Shown here: piece after piece, positions 38,251 through 50,400 of the stretch
Layout of the letters: each line of letters begins with the position of its first letter
Numbering within the stretch: the stretch's first letter is position 1
Source: Mytilus trossulus
Lineage: Eukaryota > Mollusca > Bivalvia > Mytilida > Mytilidae
Assembly: GCF_036588685.1 (NCBI RefSeq)
Contig: NC_086376.1
Span: 15,887,911 to 15,951,910 of the forward strand
Direction of reading: 5' to 3'
DNA: 64,000 nt
Notes under the pieces: generated by a model
Databases searched by the model: none
What the model saw: only the letters and a program-made list of their open reading frames with translations
What the model was told of the DNA's origin: nothing
Program-made: the position numbers and the translations under genes

Positions 38251-38848
38251 GTAACGGTACCCAAATTGCACCTTTTAAGCAAAAATAGCAGTGGATAATT
38301 TACAAGATTTTCTAGAGACTAAACATGTTGTAATTTTATGATCCGATAGTATGCACGTCTGTCAACATAGGTAAATATATTCCGATATAAATAATGTTTA
38401 CAGTATTTATCAACAGATGAAGTGTTTACTGAAAAGGCAAAATGTACTGAAACATCGCCATGCAACGTCATCAAAACGTCACCTTTTCAAAATTAGCAAA
38501 TACAATATGTTTCAAGTATCAATTTCTTAAAAAAAAGAAAAGTAAGCATGGACAAATATCCAATTGTTCAAAATATTTGAAAAAAAATAACAAAAGCTCT
38601 GTTATTCGACTTTTGACGATGCAAATTTAAGCATGGATGCAATTTGGGTACTCCTCATTACAGAATCATTGATGGTTTGGATGTTAGTTTAGACCAATTT
38701 TTCTATGATTCCATATAAATTGAAAATCAAATTGGTGTACCTATATAATAAATATTATAAAAATAAAATGGAAACGTTTGTCTTGATCATAAAAAAAGGT
38801 AGTTGAAAAACTGTCAAAATAGGTGCAATTTGGGTACTGTCAAGTTAC
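38251..38848. mobile_element. Inverted-repeat element with GTACCCAAATTGCACC termini
   Basis: The left end GTAACGGTACCCAAATTGCA (38251-38270, continuing CCT) and the right end at 38821-38848 are inverted, with a 5-base gap. A third partial copy of the terminus, 'TGCAATTTGGGTACT', lies inside at 38639-38653. No coding frame is present. Confidence 0.75.
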
Positions 38849-39829
38849 AGGTGATAACATTTGTTTTAAATATCTAAGTTTTTTGCATATTTTTTTTTTA
38901 TCATATATGTACTTTTGAACTTGAATGCAGTTGCCTTCTACATGTTTATTCTAAATAAATAATGTCTAGGACTGGACAATAATGTTAATTGGTCCTAAAC
39001 AGTGTAGAAAAGCTTATTTCTCTTCAAAGAAAAGTTCATATCATTTGATAAAATTTGCCATTGGGAGGAGGAAATAAGAAAAATAATTCAGTATTAACTA
39101 CAAGCATGATTGGTTATGTATTCAATAATGATAATCAAAATGTTTTATTTTTTTTGTTTTGCATAATAAGTATTTTGGGTCAGTATAGAGTAATGTGTGT
39201 TTTGTCTTTTTACATTTTTAGGTAATTATATAAACATAGATTTGTTATTATTTTTTGACTGCTTGTGACTGTATTAAACAATTGTGCCTTAAATTTGTTA
39301 ATGATTTATTTTATGTTTTACAGATATATAATGTTTCTATTTTTTAGACAAATATATATTTACTACAAAAATAAAGAGTTTCATTTAGTTGTACCCATGT
39401 CCTACCTTCTGACGTCACACATTTGTTCACATCATCATACAGATATTGATCTGGATTCTTGATACATTGGTTTATAATTTACAGACCAAGTTATACATTC
39501 CTTCTATTTCCAGTTGACCAACATTTGTCATTTGAACAGAACATTTCTATATTGTACTTGAAGTGCAAGCAGATTAAGAGCTGATATATTGGTATATAAT
39601 TGTAGCTGATTTGATTTTTTTTTGGTACATAAGTGTGATGAATAACAGGTTAATTTTGTATTTTGTACTTTAATCAGACTTTTCCTGATTACACCAGACT
39701 GCATTAAATAAATTGAAACCAGTAAGCCTAAACCATTAACTAAACAGGTTTGCAAATGATCTCATAGATTTTTATAAAGTTTTGTAAGAAACAAAGAAAA
39801 GTCCATGGTATCCAGGAAACAGACTTGAT

Positions 39830-40990
39830 AATTATGAAAATTGAACATTGACCAATGAACCATGGAATGATGTCAAGGTCAGATTAACCCTGACAAACAG
39901 ACAAGTCACCTTGCAACCACTCTATACACCACATGTAGTTGACCTATAGCTTATATGACAAATAGACCTTATAAAAAATATCATTGACCAATGAACCATG
40001 AAAATGTGGTCATGGTCAAATGAAACCTACTTGGTGCCTTTTATAGGTTATTATGCAGTATGGGCTGTGCTCATTGTTGAAGGCTGTACAGTGACTCAAA
40101 GTTGTTTATTTCTGTGTCATTTAGTCACTTATAGAGAGTTACCTCATTGGCAATTATACCACATCTTCTTTCTTATAGTTAGACATAAACAAATTAATTG
40201 CATACATCTATTGCTTATAATATCTGAGATATGTATTTGACCATGTTAACTTAACCTTAACCACTGCTCCATGAAATGAGGTTAAAGTCAGGTGAACACA
40301 GTCTGAAGGACAATAAGACCTTGCAAGGAAACCAACCATATACCAAATATACTTATCCTATTACTTGTGTTAACAGAAATTAACAGGACAAAAAACTTTT
40401 CAAGCTATTACTGAACCAAGAAAATGAGGGTCACAAATAACTGACATATGCCAGATCATACTAACAAAATGTCAGGTCTTCTTCCTTCTGAAACAAAGTA
40501 TAAGTATCACATAAAGTTAAAATTAACAATGAACTGTTTCAAGTTTTAGATGAACTCTGCTATAACAGAAATGTACATGTTGCAATCATTCCATATGCAT
40601 ACACAAAATATAGTTGACCTTTTGCTTATTGTTTTCTAGATAAAGCCCTCACCACAAAAACTGGTTATTTACCAAAAATATTAGAACCCTGAAAGACAGA
40701 CATTAACACTAACAATCATTAAATATTTAATATGGTTTATCCATTGCTCATGACAATGAAAACTTATCATTCCCCAATTAATCATGTTTCTGAGACTAAA
40801 GTTGGACAGGATAAACCCTGCAACACTAGCATTTGAACCTCACACTTATTCCATACAACTAATACAGTTGACCTATTGCTCATAGATTCGTAGATATGGA
40901 TTTGACCCAAGAAGACATATTGACCAATGAATTATAAATTATAAACGGTAAAAGCTGCCAGACTGACATAAAGCCATTGCAAGGCTCTCA
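39830..40990 (+). repeat. Diverged relative of the 32560-33260 repeat
   Basis: Recurring 'ACCAATGAACCATG.AA', 'TTGACCTAT.GCTTAT' and 'CCTTGCAA' blocks are interrupted at 40045-40180 by a SINE-like segment ('GTATGGGCTGTGCTCATTGT' to 'ATTATACCACATCTTCTTTC'). Confidence 0.6.
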
Positions 40991-41468
40991 TATATATCAA
41001 ACACTGAAAACCCTGTTTTTATGTGAATTGTAGACTTTTGACCCAGAAAAAATTTCATTCATACTTGTAATCCTTTGATTTTATTGATGAAGTTTTGATA
41101 TAATTAATAATCAAACTTTAGGATAGACATGACCCATGGTTATCTGCAGACCCATGTTTATCTCCAGAACCTTATCAAACTTAAATGAGAGAATAAAAAC
41201 TGGTAGATATATAATGATACATCTTGTAATATGTATACACAATATTTAATATTTCAAAAACACATAATTTAGTTTAGATTTTACTAGCTTTCAATAGACG
41301 TTAATTGTTTAATGACACAAGCCATCATCACTGATAGAAAATTACAATTTTGAAGAAATGTCATTAGAAAGAAAGTCATAAATTATAACATTGTTTTTGT
41401 ACTTTTTTCTAATAAATAAGAAATTTAACAAAGAATAGCATCAATGTATTTTTTTTTAATAATTTGAA

Positions 41469-44400
41469 TCACATGCTAGGCTTTCCTGCCATTTGACTTT
41501 GTAACTGTTGGTTGAAATCCTGAATAGCATTGAACACACGTCTGTTTATTGGTCGGAAATCACATTCCATTGTTTTAGCAGCAATGAATTCTTTCATAAC
41601 AAAGTTATTTTGTTCGTGATGCTGCCATTTCCTCTCTAAATTACCAAGCTGCATGTATGTTTCATTATCATCTAGCGACGTCTTCATACCTTCATATTTA
41701 GAGGTCAACTGCTGCATGACCTTTTTAAAGTTTTCTTTGCGTCTTTGAAGTGATATTCTGTCCTCTTGAAGTCTCTTTCTCTTCTTTTCTGATAGATCCC
41801 TTAACTTGTCTAAATCTGAATAAGTTTCTAAATCTTTTTCCATTGTTGAATTCTTTTCTCTTAGCATAACTAATTCTGTTGTAATTTTATCTTCCAACTG
41901 TTCCACTTTCTGTAAGTCCACTTGTAACTTGTCACTTTCAGCAGCAAGCCCAAGAGTTGTAGTTTCTGATTTTTTCATTTCTCCTGCCTTAAAAGCTAAA
42001 TCTTCTTTCATAGTACTGAGTTCTGCTGGGGATGGTAGTGCTGAGAATCGCCCCATGTTTCTACTCATATGTTCCAGAATTGCTATAGTGTTCTGCTCCA
42101 GTTGTGTCACCCTTTGATGTTCCTGGTGTTTAGATTCTTCAAATGAATTAAGGAACTCGTCTATTGTTTCCTCCCTTTTCTTTAATTCTTTGTACTTTTG
42201 ATTTCTCTCCCCTTGATTTTCCTCTATATCAATATCTAATTGTCTGATTTCCTCTTGAACCTGTTCTATTTTTTCTTTCAGATCATTTGTCTGTCGTTCC
42301 AAGCTTGCTATTTCCTGGTTATCTTCTTTTACCTGTTTTAGTAACTTTTCTCTCTCTTCGGCTGGTGATGATTGATTCTTAGTTTCTTGGACTAAAGCAT
42401 CTCTCTTCATTTCAAGGTCATTCAATTGTTCATAAAGACGAACAGCTTCTTGCTTTACTTGAGAAAATGATAGTTCCTCATTTGAATTTTCAATCTTTGA
42501 ATTAAGTACATCTAGTTCCTGTTGACCTCTTTCCAGCTGTTTCAACATATGTTCATTAACATCTTTGAGTTCAAAATATTTTTTTCTCATTTTTGGATTC
42601 ATGTCATTAACAATATTATCCGCCATTCTTTTTTCTTGGTCCAATTCCTGCTCAATTTGTCTGATCTGATCTTCTTTTTGCTTTTTTATTTCAAACAGCT
42701 CTTCAATTTTTTTTGCCTCCCTTTCATTTGAATTTTTCAGATCTTGTAAGTCCATTTCTACGTCCTGAATGTCTTCATCTGTGGTCAGTTTATCTACCAG
42801 TGTGTTATAGTCACCAAGTTCTCCCTGTAAATCTCTTATTTCTGATGCTAGTACTTCTGCTCTCTTCTCATAGGTCAGAAAAGCAGAATTTTCTTCTGAA
42901 TTATTTTCTATCTCTTTATTCAACCTTGTATTTTCACCATTCAATTCATTTATTTTACTCCTAACTAATCCCAGAAAGTAAGTTCTATCCTTGACAGTTC
43001 GGCCTTGACCTTTGACTCCAGTTTTCATTCCTCCTAACCCCTGTTGTGTCATTGGCCTGTCTTCCACTTTTAACTGGGACTGTAAAGCCCCTCCTCCAGC
43101 TACGGATCCCCCTTTGGTTCCTGGTCTAGCTGTACCAGGATTCATTGCTGTGGTCAAACGGGTAGCAGTACCTCCTTGGATAGCAGTTCCAATAGGTCTA
43201 GCACCTAAAATGAATAAATGAGGAAATAACATTGTGTAATTATATCTGATAAAGATACAGTTTTAAACTAAACATGATTGAAATTATTAGGGTAATATTT
43301 ATGATTGTGTGCTTATACTTTTGAGTATACTAATTTACTTAACAAGAATAGTCTACTCACCTGACAAATAACTGGAGTGAACACAACTTTGATGTATTTA
43401 TTTTTCAGATTCAAAGAGACCATTGCATACATTTCCCTACACCTTTGGTTATGATTGTCTTAGCAGTTTCAGAATATTTAACTTTATATAAATCCTATTA
43501 CCCTTTTAATTTCAAATGGTAACCATGTGTTCTTATTGTCACTATGTTTGCTAATTGATTGGGTGTTGACTTTAACCAGATGCCGATTTAACCAGTTTCG
43601 GATTCAACCAGGTGCGGATTTGTCTTTTTCTATCGGTGCCCATTTTACCAGATGCCGATTTGACTTATGCCTAGAGTGGCAGACATGCATATATATCTTA
43701 TAAAATCAGAGGCGGATTTAGGGGGGCAGGGGGCCCCGGCCCCCCCTTTTTGGGAAAAAACTTGGTTGCTTATATAGGGAATCATTGAAGCATGACTGGA
43801 GCAGGCCCCCTCTTAGGTCAGTCAGTGGGCCCCCACTTATGAAAATTTCTGGAAACGCCCCTTTAAAAAAAAAAAAAAAAAAAAAAAAAACAGTCAATAA
43901 CATCAACCTTAACAGATGTAAGGGCATGCTCGACTTTATTTCCAAACATCATGAAAGTTCTCTTCTTACTTGCTTTGACGAGCGTCATGTCAAGCTCCGT
44001 CGAAAGAGCTAACTCATCCCTTAAGTTTATCAAGAATGATTTGAGAAGCACCATGAAGGAGGATCGCCTAAATGCTAGATGCTTCTTTTATATGTTCACA
44101 GAGACATTAAACTTGATTTTGATAAATTATTGACGATTACGCCATGAGAAATCCAAGTAAAATGGTTCTAATGAATCCACTCTAGTAATTGAAAATGAGA
44201 GTCCGTCAGTATTTTTCGGTGTTCATTTTAGGTTTGGCGTCAAGGTACATGTATACTAGAAATATGTATATTTCCACATTAAAGCAATACTCAGAACGAA
44301 AGAACTTTATTCTTCAGTGTTTATTTGTCTTGTATCATGTGTGTCCTTCAACGAAACCAGAACTTAATCAAAAATAGAGGGATTACTTCATAATTTGATG

Positions 44401-45069
44401 CTAAATTGTTGAAATTCAGGAGCTTCTTAGCTTCCCCATGGACCCTAAACCGTAATCACGCCTCTCATTCATAAAATCCTGGCCTAAGAATTGAAATGTT
44501 AAGTAACTCCTTATACCCTTGAGTTTGGAATTTCTCGTTATTGGTCTACTGCTGTTAAGATCCATCCAATCATTTAAATATACCATAGACAATTAATGGA
44601 GAGAATTCGGCATAAAAAATGTCACACCCTGACACTCTAACTGTAAAATATACATGCTCCAAGTCAGAAACCGTTACAATAGTGCAATTCTCTTTTATTT
44701 TATGTTTTTAAGCCAAAAAAAGGTCAAAAATTTTTTTCGCCTCCCTTCGCTCGGCGAAATATTTTATTCTACGCACCCCCCTTTCAAATATCATGGACAC
44801 GCCCCTGTAGGTTCTTAACCATTGACTGTTTAATCAAAAGTGATTAGTGTTATTGCTCACTAAATGAAATCCACAACTAAACAATAATGATAATAGTATT
44901 AATACGAAAACCTTCATACCATCCCCCCATTTTTAAAAGTGTAAAATTCCCGAAATAAAACAAATTGATGAGTGAGAAACAGAACCATGGCTGTCGAACG
45001 TGTTTGATTGGTTATTTAAGCACCTGTTCTAGGTCTACTGCCACCGGCGCTGGGTAATCTTCCAGCCAT
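41469..45069 (-). CDS. IFT74: Intraflagellar transport protein 74 (IFT-B subunit)
   Basis: Two coding exons: 45069-45024 (46 nt, starting MAGRLPSAGGSRPRT) and 43204-41469 (1736 nt), giving 593 residues, close to the 600 usual for animals. The junction restores a Gly codon; donor CAG|GTGCTT, acceptor TTTTAG|GTGCTA. The start context AGAAATGG is favourable. Residues 1-80 are the basic, Gly/Pro/Arg-rich head, which in IFT74 orthologues binds tubulin with IFT81. Family signatures include 'NPGTARPGTKGG', 'MTQQGLGGMKTG', 'EEREKLLKQVKEDNQEIASL', 'NQKYKELKKREE' and, near the end, 'NLERKWQHHEQNNFVMKEFI'. The rest is continuous coiled coil, which pairs with IFT81 in the IFT-B complex carrying cargo into cilia. 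Oddly, almost the whole CDS is one exon. Identification is by sequence recall and is firm. Confidence 0.95.
43703..43862 (-). repeat. Foldback (MITE-like) element with GGCGGAT terminus, followed by an A-run
   Basis: Reverse-orientation relative of 7132-7263. It starts 'AGAGGCGGATTTAGGGGG', contains 'GGTTGCTTATATAGGGAATC' and 'TTAGGTCAGTCAGTGGGCCC', and ends 'TTTCTGGAAACGCCCC'. An A-run of about 28 bases follows (43864-43890). It lies in the IFT74 intron. Confidence 0.75.
43891..44165 (+). pseudogene. C-terminal remnant of a hAT-family transposase (dimerisation domain)
   Basis: The translation shows 'SSSVERANSSLKFIKNDLRS' followed by 'TMKEDRLNA', the signature of the hAT C-terminal dimerisation domain. 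After a frameshift the next frame reads 'LLLYVHRDIKLDFDK', and after another shift 'DYAMRNPSK', the usual end of this domain. With at least two frameshifts and no upstream catalytic part, it is a dead fragment. It lies antisense in the IFT74 intron. Confidence 0.75.
44166..45023. other. Remainder of the IFT74 intron
   Basis: AT-rich. 44725-44810 has a segment with 'TTTTTTCGCCTCCCTTCGCT' and 'CACGCCCCTG', resembling ends of the same foldback family. No exon seen. Confidence 0.45.
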
Positions 45070-45359
45070 TTCTCTTAAATAATAAACTTTATGGTTATAG
45101 TTTACTGTTGACAGGAAGCAGGTTGTAGGAATGTTGTCTCTTGATTTGGACTTTTCGGCATATCCGGCAAAGGGGAAGACCTAAAAGGAGGAAGTCGAAA
45201 AATAAAAGGGAAACATTTACAGATTTTAAGTAATTTCTCTTAAACAGATCAAAATGAATTGAGGATGGAAACAGATTCTGATAGCTCATTAAATAAACTA
45301 AAAATTCAATTAAAAATGATATTGATTATGAAATGCAATTTACAAAACAGATGTTCGGA

Positions 45360-45600
45360 ATAAATAAATAAATAAAAAATAAATAAATACGTTTTATTTA
45401 GAGTCGGCAAGGTATACAAACAGAGACAACATAAGCTCTAATTTCATGAGCTTTTAACCCACATACAAATACATTTATAACAATACAACATTTATAACAA
45501 TACAACATTTATAACGTCAATACAACATTTATAACAATACAACATTTATAACGGCAATACAACATTTATAACAATACAATATTTATAACAATACAAACAA
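45360..45600 (+). repeat. AT-rich simple repeat and 17-bp tandem repeat
   Basis: An (AATA)n run at 45360-45390 is followed by a block with 'GTTTTATTTAGAGTCGGCAA'. From about 45476 there are about seven copies of a unit near 'CAATACAACATTTATAA', one or two with a short insertion. Confidence 0.8.
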
Positions 45601-45639
45601 TATTTATATTCATTAAATTGAGAATGGAAACATTTATAA

Positions 45640-48110
45640 ATTTATCTCAGTGTCCCTTTGACAAATTACTAGAAATTGATGATCCCGATGAAGCGCTCCT
45701 AAGTTTTATAAATATTTTTCTAGAGTGTTGAATCATCATACTCCACTCATTAAAAAGCGAGCTAAACATTTTTATCAAAATGAGTGAAGAAATGATGAAA
45801 TGAAAAAACGTGATTATTATCATAAGAAAAAAAAGACACATATAACTAATTTTTTTTCGAGAAACAAGGTTAAATACCTCATAGAAAATTCAAAACCAAA
45901 TTTTTATATTGATGTATTAGAACATGAAAAAGGAAACAGTAGCAAATTATGGAAACACTTCCATAATGTAAATGGTTGTGAAAATGATCAGGACCATGCA
46001 ATCTCAAATGACTGTAGGCTAACAATAAACAAATTACAGACCCTTTAGAGCATTGGCAGCAGTCCTGTTGCGCCAATTACTGTTTTCAGGGGTATAATTT
46101 GCGCCAATTTGTTTTTGTATGCCCCACCTACGATAGTAGAGGGGTATTATGTTTTCTGGTCTGTGCGTCCGTTCGTTCGTCCGTCCGTCCGTCTGTTCGT
46201 CCGTCCGTCTGTCCCGCTTCAGGTTAAAGTTTTTTGTCAAGGTTGTTTTTGATGAAGTTGAAGTCCAATCAACTTGAAACTTAGTCCACATGTTCCTTAT
46301 GATATGATCTTTCTAACTTTAAAGCCAAATTAAACTTTTGACCCCAATTTCACGGTCCACTGAACATAGAAAATGACAGTACATGTTTCAGGTTAAAGTT
46401 TTTGGTCAAGGTTGTTTTTGATGAAGTTGAAGTCCAATCAACTTGAAACTTAGTACACATGTTCCCTATGATATTATCTTTCTAATTTTAATGGCTTATT
46501 ACATTTTTTTATCCAATTTTATGGTCCATTTAACATGGAAAATGATAGTGCGAGTGGGGCATTAGTGTACTTTTGGCACATTCTTGTTTTCCAAATGTAT
46601 CAATTGCGCCAATATTCGGAACTCATTTGCGCCAATTTACCTGCACACATATTTATTCTCCTTTTTGCCTTAAAAGGTATCATATGTTCGGAGATATTTC
46701 ACCAAAAAGATGAGCATCTGGAGAGAAATGAGTTACAATGCATTAGAGAATCAATGTAAAGAGAGAGAATAAAACTTATTGCGTTGCAGAATATTTAATA
46801 CTAGAAATGCCAAAAGAGGTGAAAATAGAAGCTTTTGCTCATTATTTTTAGCCACATATGTTGATTACACAGTGCTTTGTTCTCACCATGCGTATGGGTT
46901 GAAACTATCTACCGCAAGACGTACCAGTAATGCAGCAAAAGCAACCTACAGCAATTATAATGAACTTTTTTTTTGCATTTAATCCTCCAATGTTTGCGTT
47001 ATTGGACAATAAAGTGAAATTACATTGTACAAGCTACTACCTCGATACATTAAATTGGCAAGTACCCATGTAGCAGCAGTAACAAGAAAGGATGTTACAG
47101 AAAAGGAAACATTTGCCGTGTAAACTGTCAGTTCCAAGGAGGAGGGAAGTCATTTTTCTTCTAATTGGCACATTCGTATGTTTTATTTTTTGGCGCAAAC
47201 GATACCATGTAATTTTAAAACAGGTGGCGCAAACGTAGCATTGGAGAAAAAAGTTGTGGCGCAAAAGGACGCATTTTTTGGTGCAAACGGATCTCTCCCA
47301 GATTGCTGATACTTTCAATAATTATTTTAAAAATATAACTGAAAAGTAATTCTTAATTCAAACTCAAGCACCAGTTGTTCTACAAAACTTGATAATTGTA
47401 TTTCATTTCGTATACCAGAAAATGTTTTTTTTTACCATACCACAAATAACTAATGAATTTGTTCTCCATCAGTTAACCACACTTGATGAGAAAAAAGCAA
47501 CATGTCTTGATAATATCAGTGCACAGTTTTATAAAAATGTCATCACAACTAATTTCAGTTTCATTTTGCCATGATATAAAAATAAAAGTTAAAAACATAT
47601 GATAGTTTCAACTACAGACCTATTGGAATTTTACCATTACTATCTAAGATCCTTGAGCGACACGTACAAACTCATTTGATTAATTTTCTAAACAAATGTT
47701 ATCTATTGTATGTCATGCAATCAGGCTTTCGTGCAAACCATTCCTGTTAAACTGCTATGCCTTCTTTGTTAAATAAATGGTTAAAAGCCGTTGATGAAGG
47801 AAATTTAGTAGGGGCAGTATTTTTATATCTGCGTAAAGCCCTTGATCTTCTAAATCATAAACTGCTCCTTAAAAAATTGCAAAAAATTAAATGTTCTTAT
47901 AATTCAATCCATTGTCGTATCAATTTCAAATATTTTTTCAGATTTATCTACATTAAAAGCAGGTTTACCTCAAGGGTCCGTTTTAGGTCCTTTATTATTC
48001 TTAATATTTGTTAATGATTTGCCTTTGTGTAATACTAATCATAATATTGATCTTTTTGCTGATGATAGCACTATTTTGAATTGGAAAAGACAAAAGGTAT
48101 ACAAGTCAGA
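45640..48110 (+). mobile_element. Broken non-LTR (LINE) retrotransposon, jockey/CR1-like
   Basis: 45640-46030 resembles the linker between endonuclease and reverse transcriptase ('MKKRDYYHKKKK', 'RNKVKYLIENSKPNFY', 'NSSKLWKHFHNVNG'). 47290-48110 carries reverse transcriptase pieces in shifting frames: 'DNISAQF', 'YRPIGILPLLSKILERH'-like remnants, 'LPQGSVLGPLLFLIFVNDLP' and the catalytic-box remnant 'FADDS'. Several stops and frameshifts show it is dead, and no endonuclease is seen, so it is 5' truncated. It is split by an insertion at about 46060-47285. Confidence 0.85.
46060..47285. mobile_element. Insertion within the LINE, bounded by TTTGCGCCAA motifs
   Basis: It carries repeated TTGCGCCAA at its left end (46068, 46099) and middle (46604, 46627), and the complementary TTGGCGCAAA-type motif at the right (47190, 47225, 47258, 47280). 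Inside, 46111-46560 holds two copies of a dispersed repeat ('GGTTAAAGTTTTTGGTCAAG', 'CCAATCAACTTGAAACTTAG') preceded by a (CCGT)n-rich run at 46168-46212. LINE frames resume at 47290. Exact ends are uncertain. Confidence 0.65.
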
Positions 48111-48180
48111 CACTCAATGTTGTATTATAAAATATTTGTCATTGGGTTGATGACTGAAACAAAATGTTAGTTAATGTGTC

Positions 48181-48262
48181 AAAAAAAACAAGGGGTGATC
48201 TCAGGTGGGAAGGGTAAGCAGATCCTGCTCCACATGTGGCACCCGTCGTGTTGCTTATGTGA
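48181..48262 (+). repeat. Fragment of the dispersed repeat seen at 1850-2072
   Basis: 'AGGGGTGATCTCAGG' through 'GGGTAAGCAGATCCTGCTCC' and then 'GGCACCCGTCGTGTTGCTTA', extending further 3' than the copy at 1850-2072. Confidence 0.75.
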
Positions 48263-50255
48263 TTAAATAACACGAACTTAGAAAAAAATCTTCCAAGTAG
48301 ATGAAACTCTATGTAGCAATTCACATAATTGCATATGATGTGACATTTATTCAAATATCAATAAAATATTTTCAATCTGCATTACAGCAACAGTAACGGC
48401 TAGAAACAAAGCTTTATTTTGTATAAGAAATTAGGTATTGCTTGAATAACGTGTTGTAAGTTTGTGCATTAAAATTTCTGCTAGACCATTACAAATTGTA
48501 AATGTGAGAATTTATAGTTGCAAATTACTCATAGAGTTGGCAGATATAGTAGAACACTTTTACAACAGACAATTATCCATTTAACAGGGTTATGGAATTG
48601 ACGAGGCATTCAATTTGCTCACGGTGAAGATTTAGGAATCTATCAGAAATATCTTCAATTACAATTCAAGTGATATCGTTAGATCCTTTATCAATTTGCC
48701 AGAATACGTTTTTTTTGCTTCATTTAAAAAAAAAAAGTAATGATATTGATAAAGGAATAAATTGCCCCGTGAATGAACCAAAAATTGGTTAAAAGTAAAA
48801 TGTATGTTATCATTAGAATTGTGTTATTGCATCTGATTGTATTTGTCTTATCTTGTATTTTTTTTTATAATAAGACATCAAAGCAACAGATAGCTAATCT
48901 ATGTGTTTCTCTGTATGTCTTTTTTATTGTTCTGTTTTGTTTCGTATTTTATACATATATGTTCCTGTCCATGTAAAATTAATCAAAAAGTCCACAAAAA
49001 TCATGACCATTACGAGTCAAACAGAACGAGTAAAAAACAACAGTAATAGTCCTGATTTGGTACAGACATGCTCTGAAGAAAATAATGCTTTATTTTTTTT
49101 ATCTGCCAGATATGTAGGTAGTTAAACCTCCCACTTCTATGACAGTTTGATCTTGTTTTATAGGTAGCTAAACCTCACACTTGTATGACAGTTGTTCCGT
49201 GTCTCAAAATCTGTTGGGTGAGAAATCAAACAAAATCAGATTTATTTTTGTGTAAACAATATTTTATTCAGAAACAGATAAATTAATACATACATAAATT
49301 AATTAGTCTCTTAAGATTCGTATATGCTTCAGAATAAAATTGAATGTACAGTTTAACAGTCTACACCACAGGTGCTTGAGGCAGGGACCTCTTTTCCTGT
49401 TTTTCTTTTTTTCTTCGTATTTAATATTTTCATAAAAAAATAATGCAGTACAATAATGTATGATATCTTACCATACATGTAGTTTATTTGTGCTCATCTT
49501 TACTTTGGATAAGACTGTAATGAAAGATCATAAAGCAAAAAGCTATATTCTTTTTTTTTTATAATTGACCTCGGCTCTCCAGCGAATTTCATATGTACAA
49601 TCAAGTTGTCCCTTTATTTATGTCTGGTTACTCAGCAACGTATATCAATACGCGTTCTCAATATATTAATTGGTTTTCTTGCGAGCAAAAAGAACAATCT
49701 ATGTTCAGAAAATAATTTAATTTATGAAACTGTTTAAGTTTCATAAAATTGCCCGTCATTTCCCAAACTTTGGTCAATGAAATCGTTATAAAAATAGTGC
49801 GGAAGGAGAAAATTGTAAAGGGAGTGATTTACCTCCACCATTTTTAAACAACATGGAGGATAGTGTTTTGGAAATCACGTAAAGATATGTGTTTTTATCT
49901 ACCTCCAGGTAACCATCATTCATATTGAACTTTTAATGCAAAGCCAGTGTTGTCCTTGTCTCCGATTTATCCATCAAGTCTTCACTCATATAAGAAGAGT
50001 ATGCTTTTGCAAACGTTACGTTTATGAAAGAGGTTATTATGTTTTGACACCTCCACTCTATAAATAGAACAGTAGCTAGCTATGCTCAATACAAGTACAT
50101 ATACATGCATTTTATATCACAACCCTTGAGGTCGGAGAAACAGACCGCGATAATTTGTTTCTTTTTACTAATAAGAGTCCTCTTGGTGTGTCAATGCTAA
50201 GTCAGCAGTTCGACGTTAGTGCAAAAAGGTTGAACAAATGCCAATGGCAATCATT
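48263..50255. other. Stretch with no gene seen
   Basis: AT-rich. A short local duplication occurs at 49120-49190 ('AGGTAG.TAAACCTC.CACTT.TATGACAGTT'). Otherwise nothing recognisable on either strand. Confidence 0.45.
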
Positions 50256-50400
50256 CATTGAATCCGGTCTCACTAATTAGCGACAACAAGCGTCAAGAAG
50301 CGACAACAAGAATTATTTTAGCGACTATAAGCGACAAGAAACTATTTAGCGACAAGAAAACATAATTTTTTTAATTAAAATTAATTATTGCAATAAATAT

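Noticed and set aside
41929-43221. Plus-strand open frames opposite IFT74.
   Set aside because: They are mirror frames of a long coiled-coil exon on the other strand and have no family resemblance.
43718-44054. Open frames rich in Phe or Lys on both strands around 43863-43890.
   Set aside because: They are created by the A-run and by the hAT remnant read in wrong frames.
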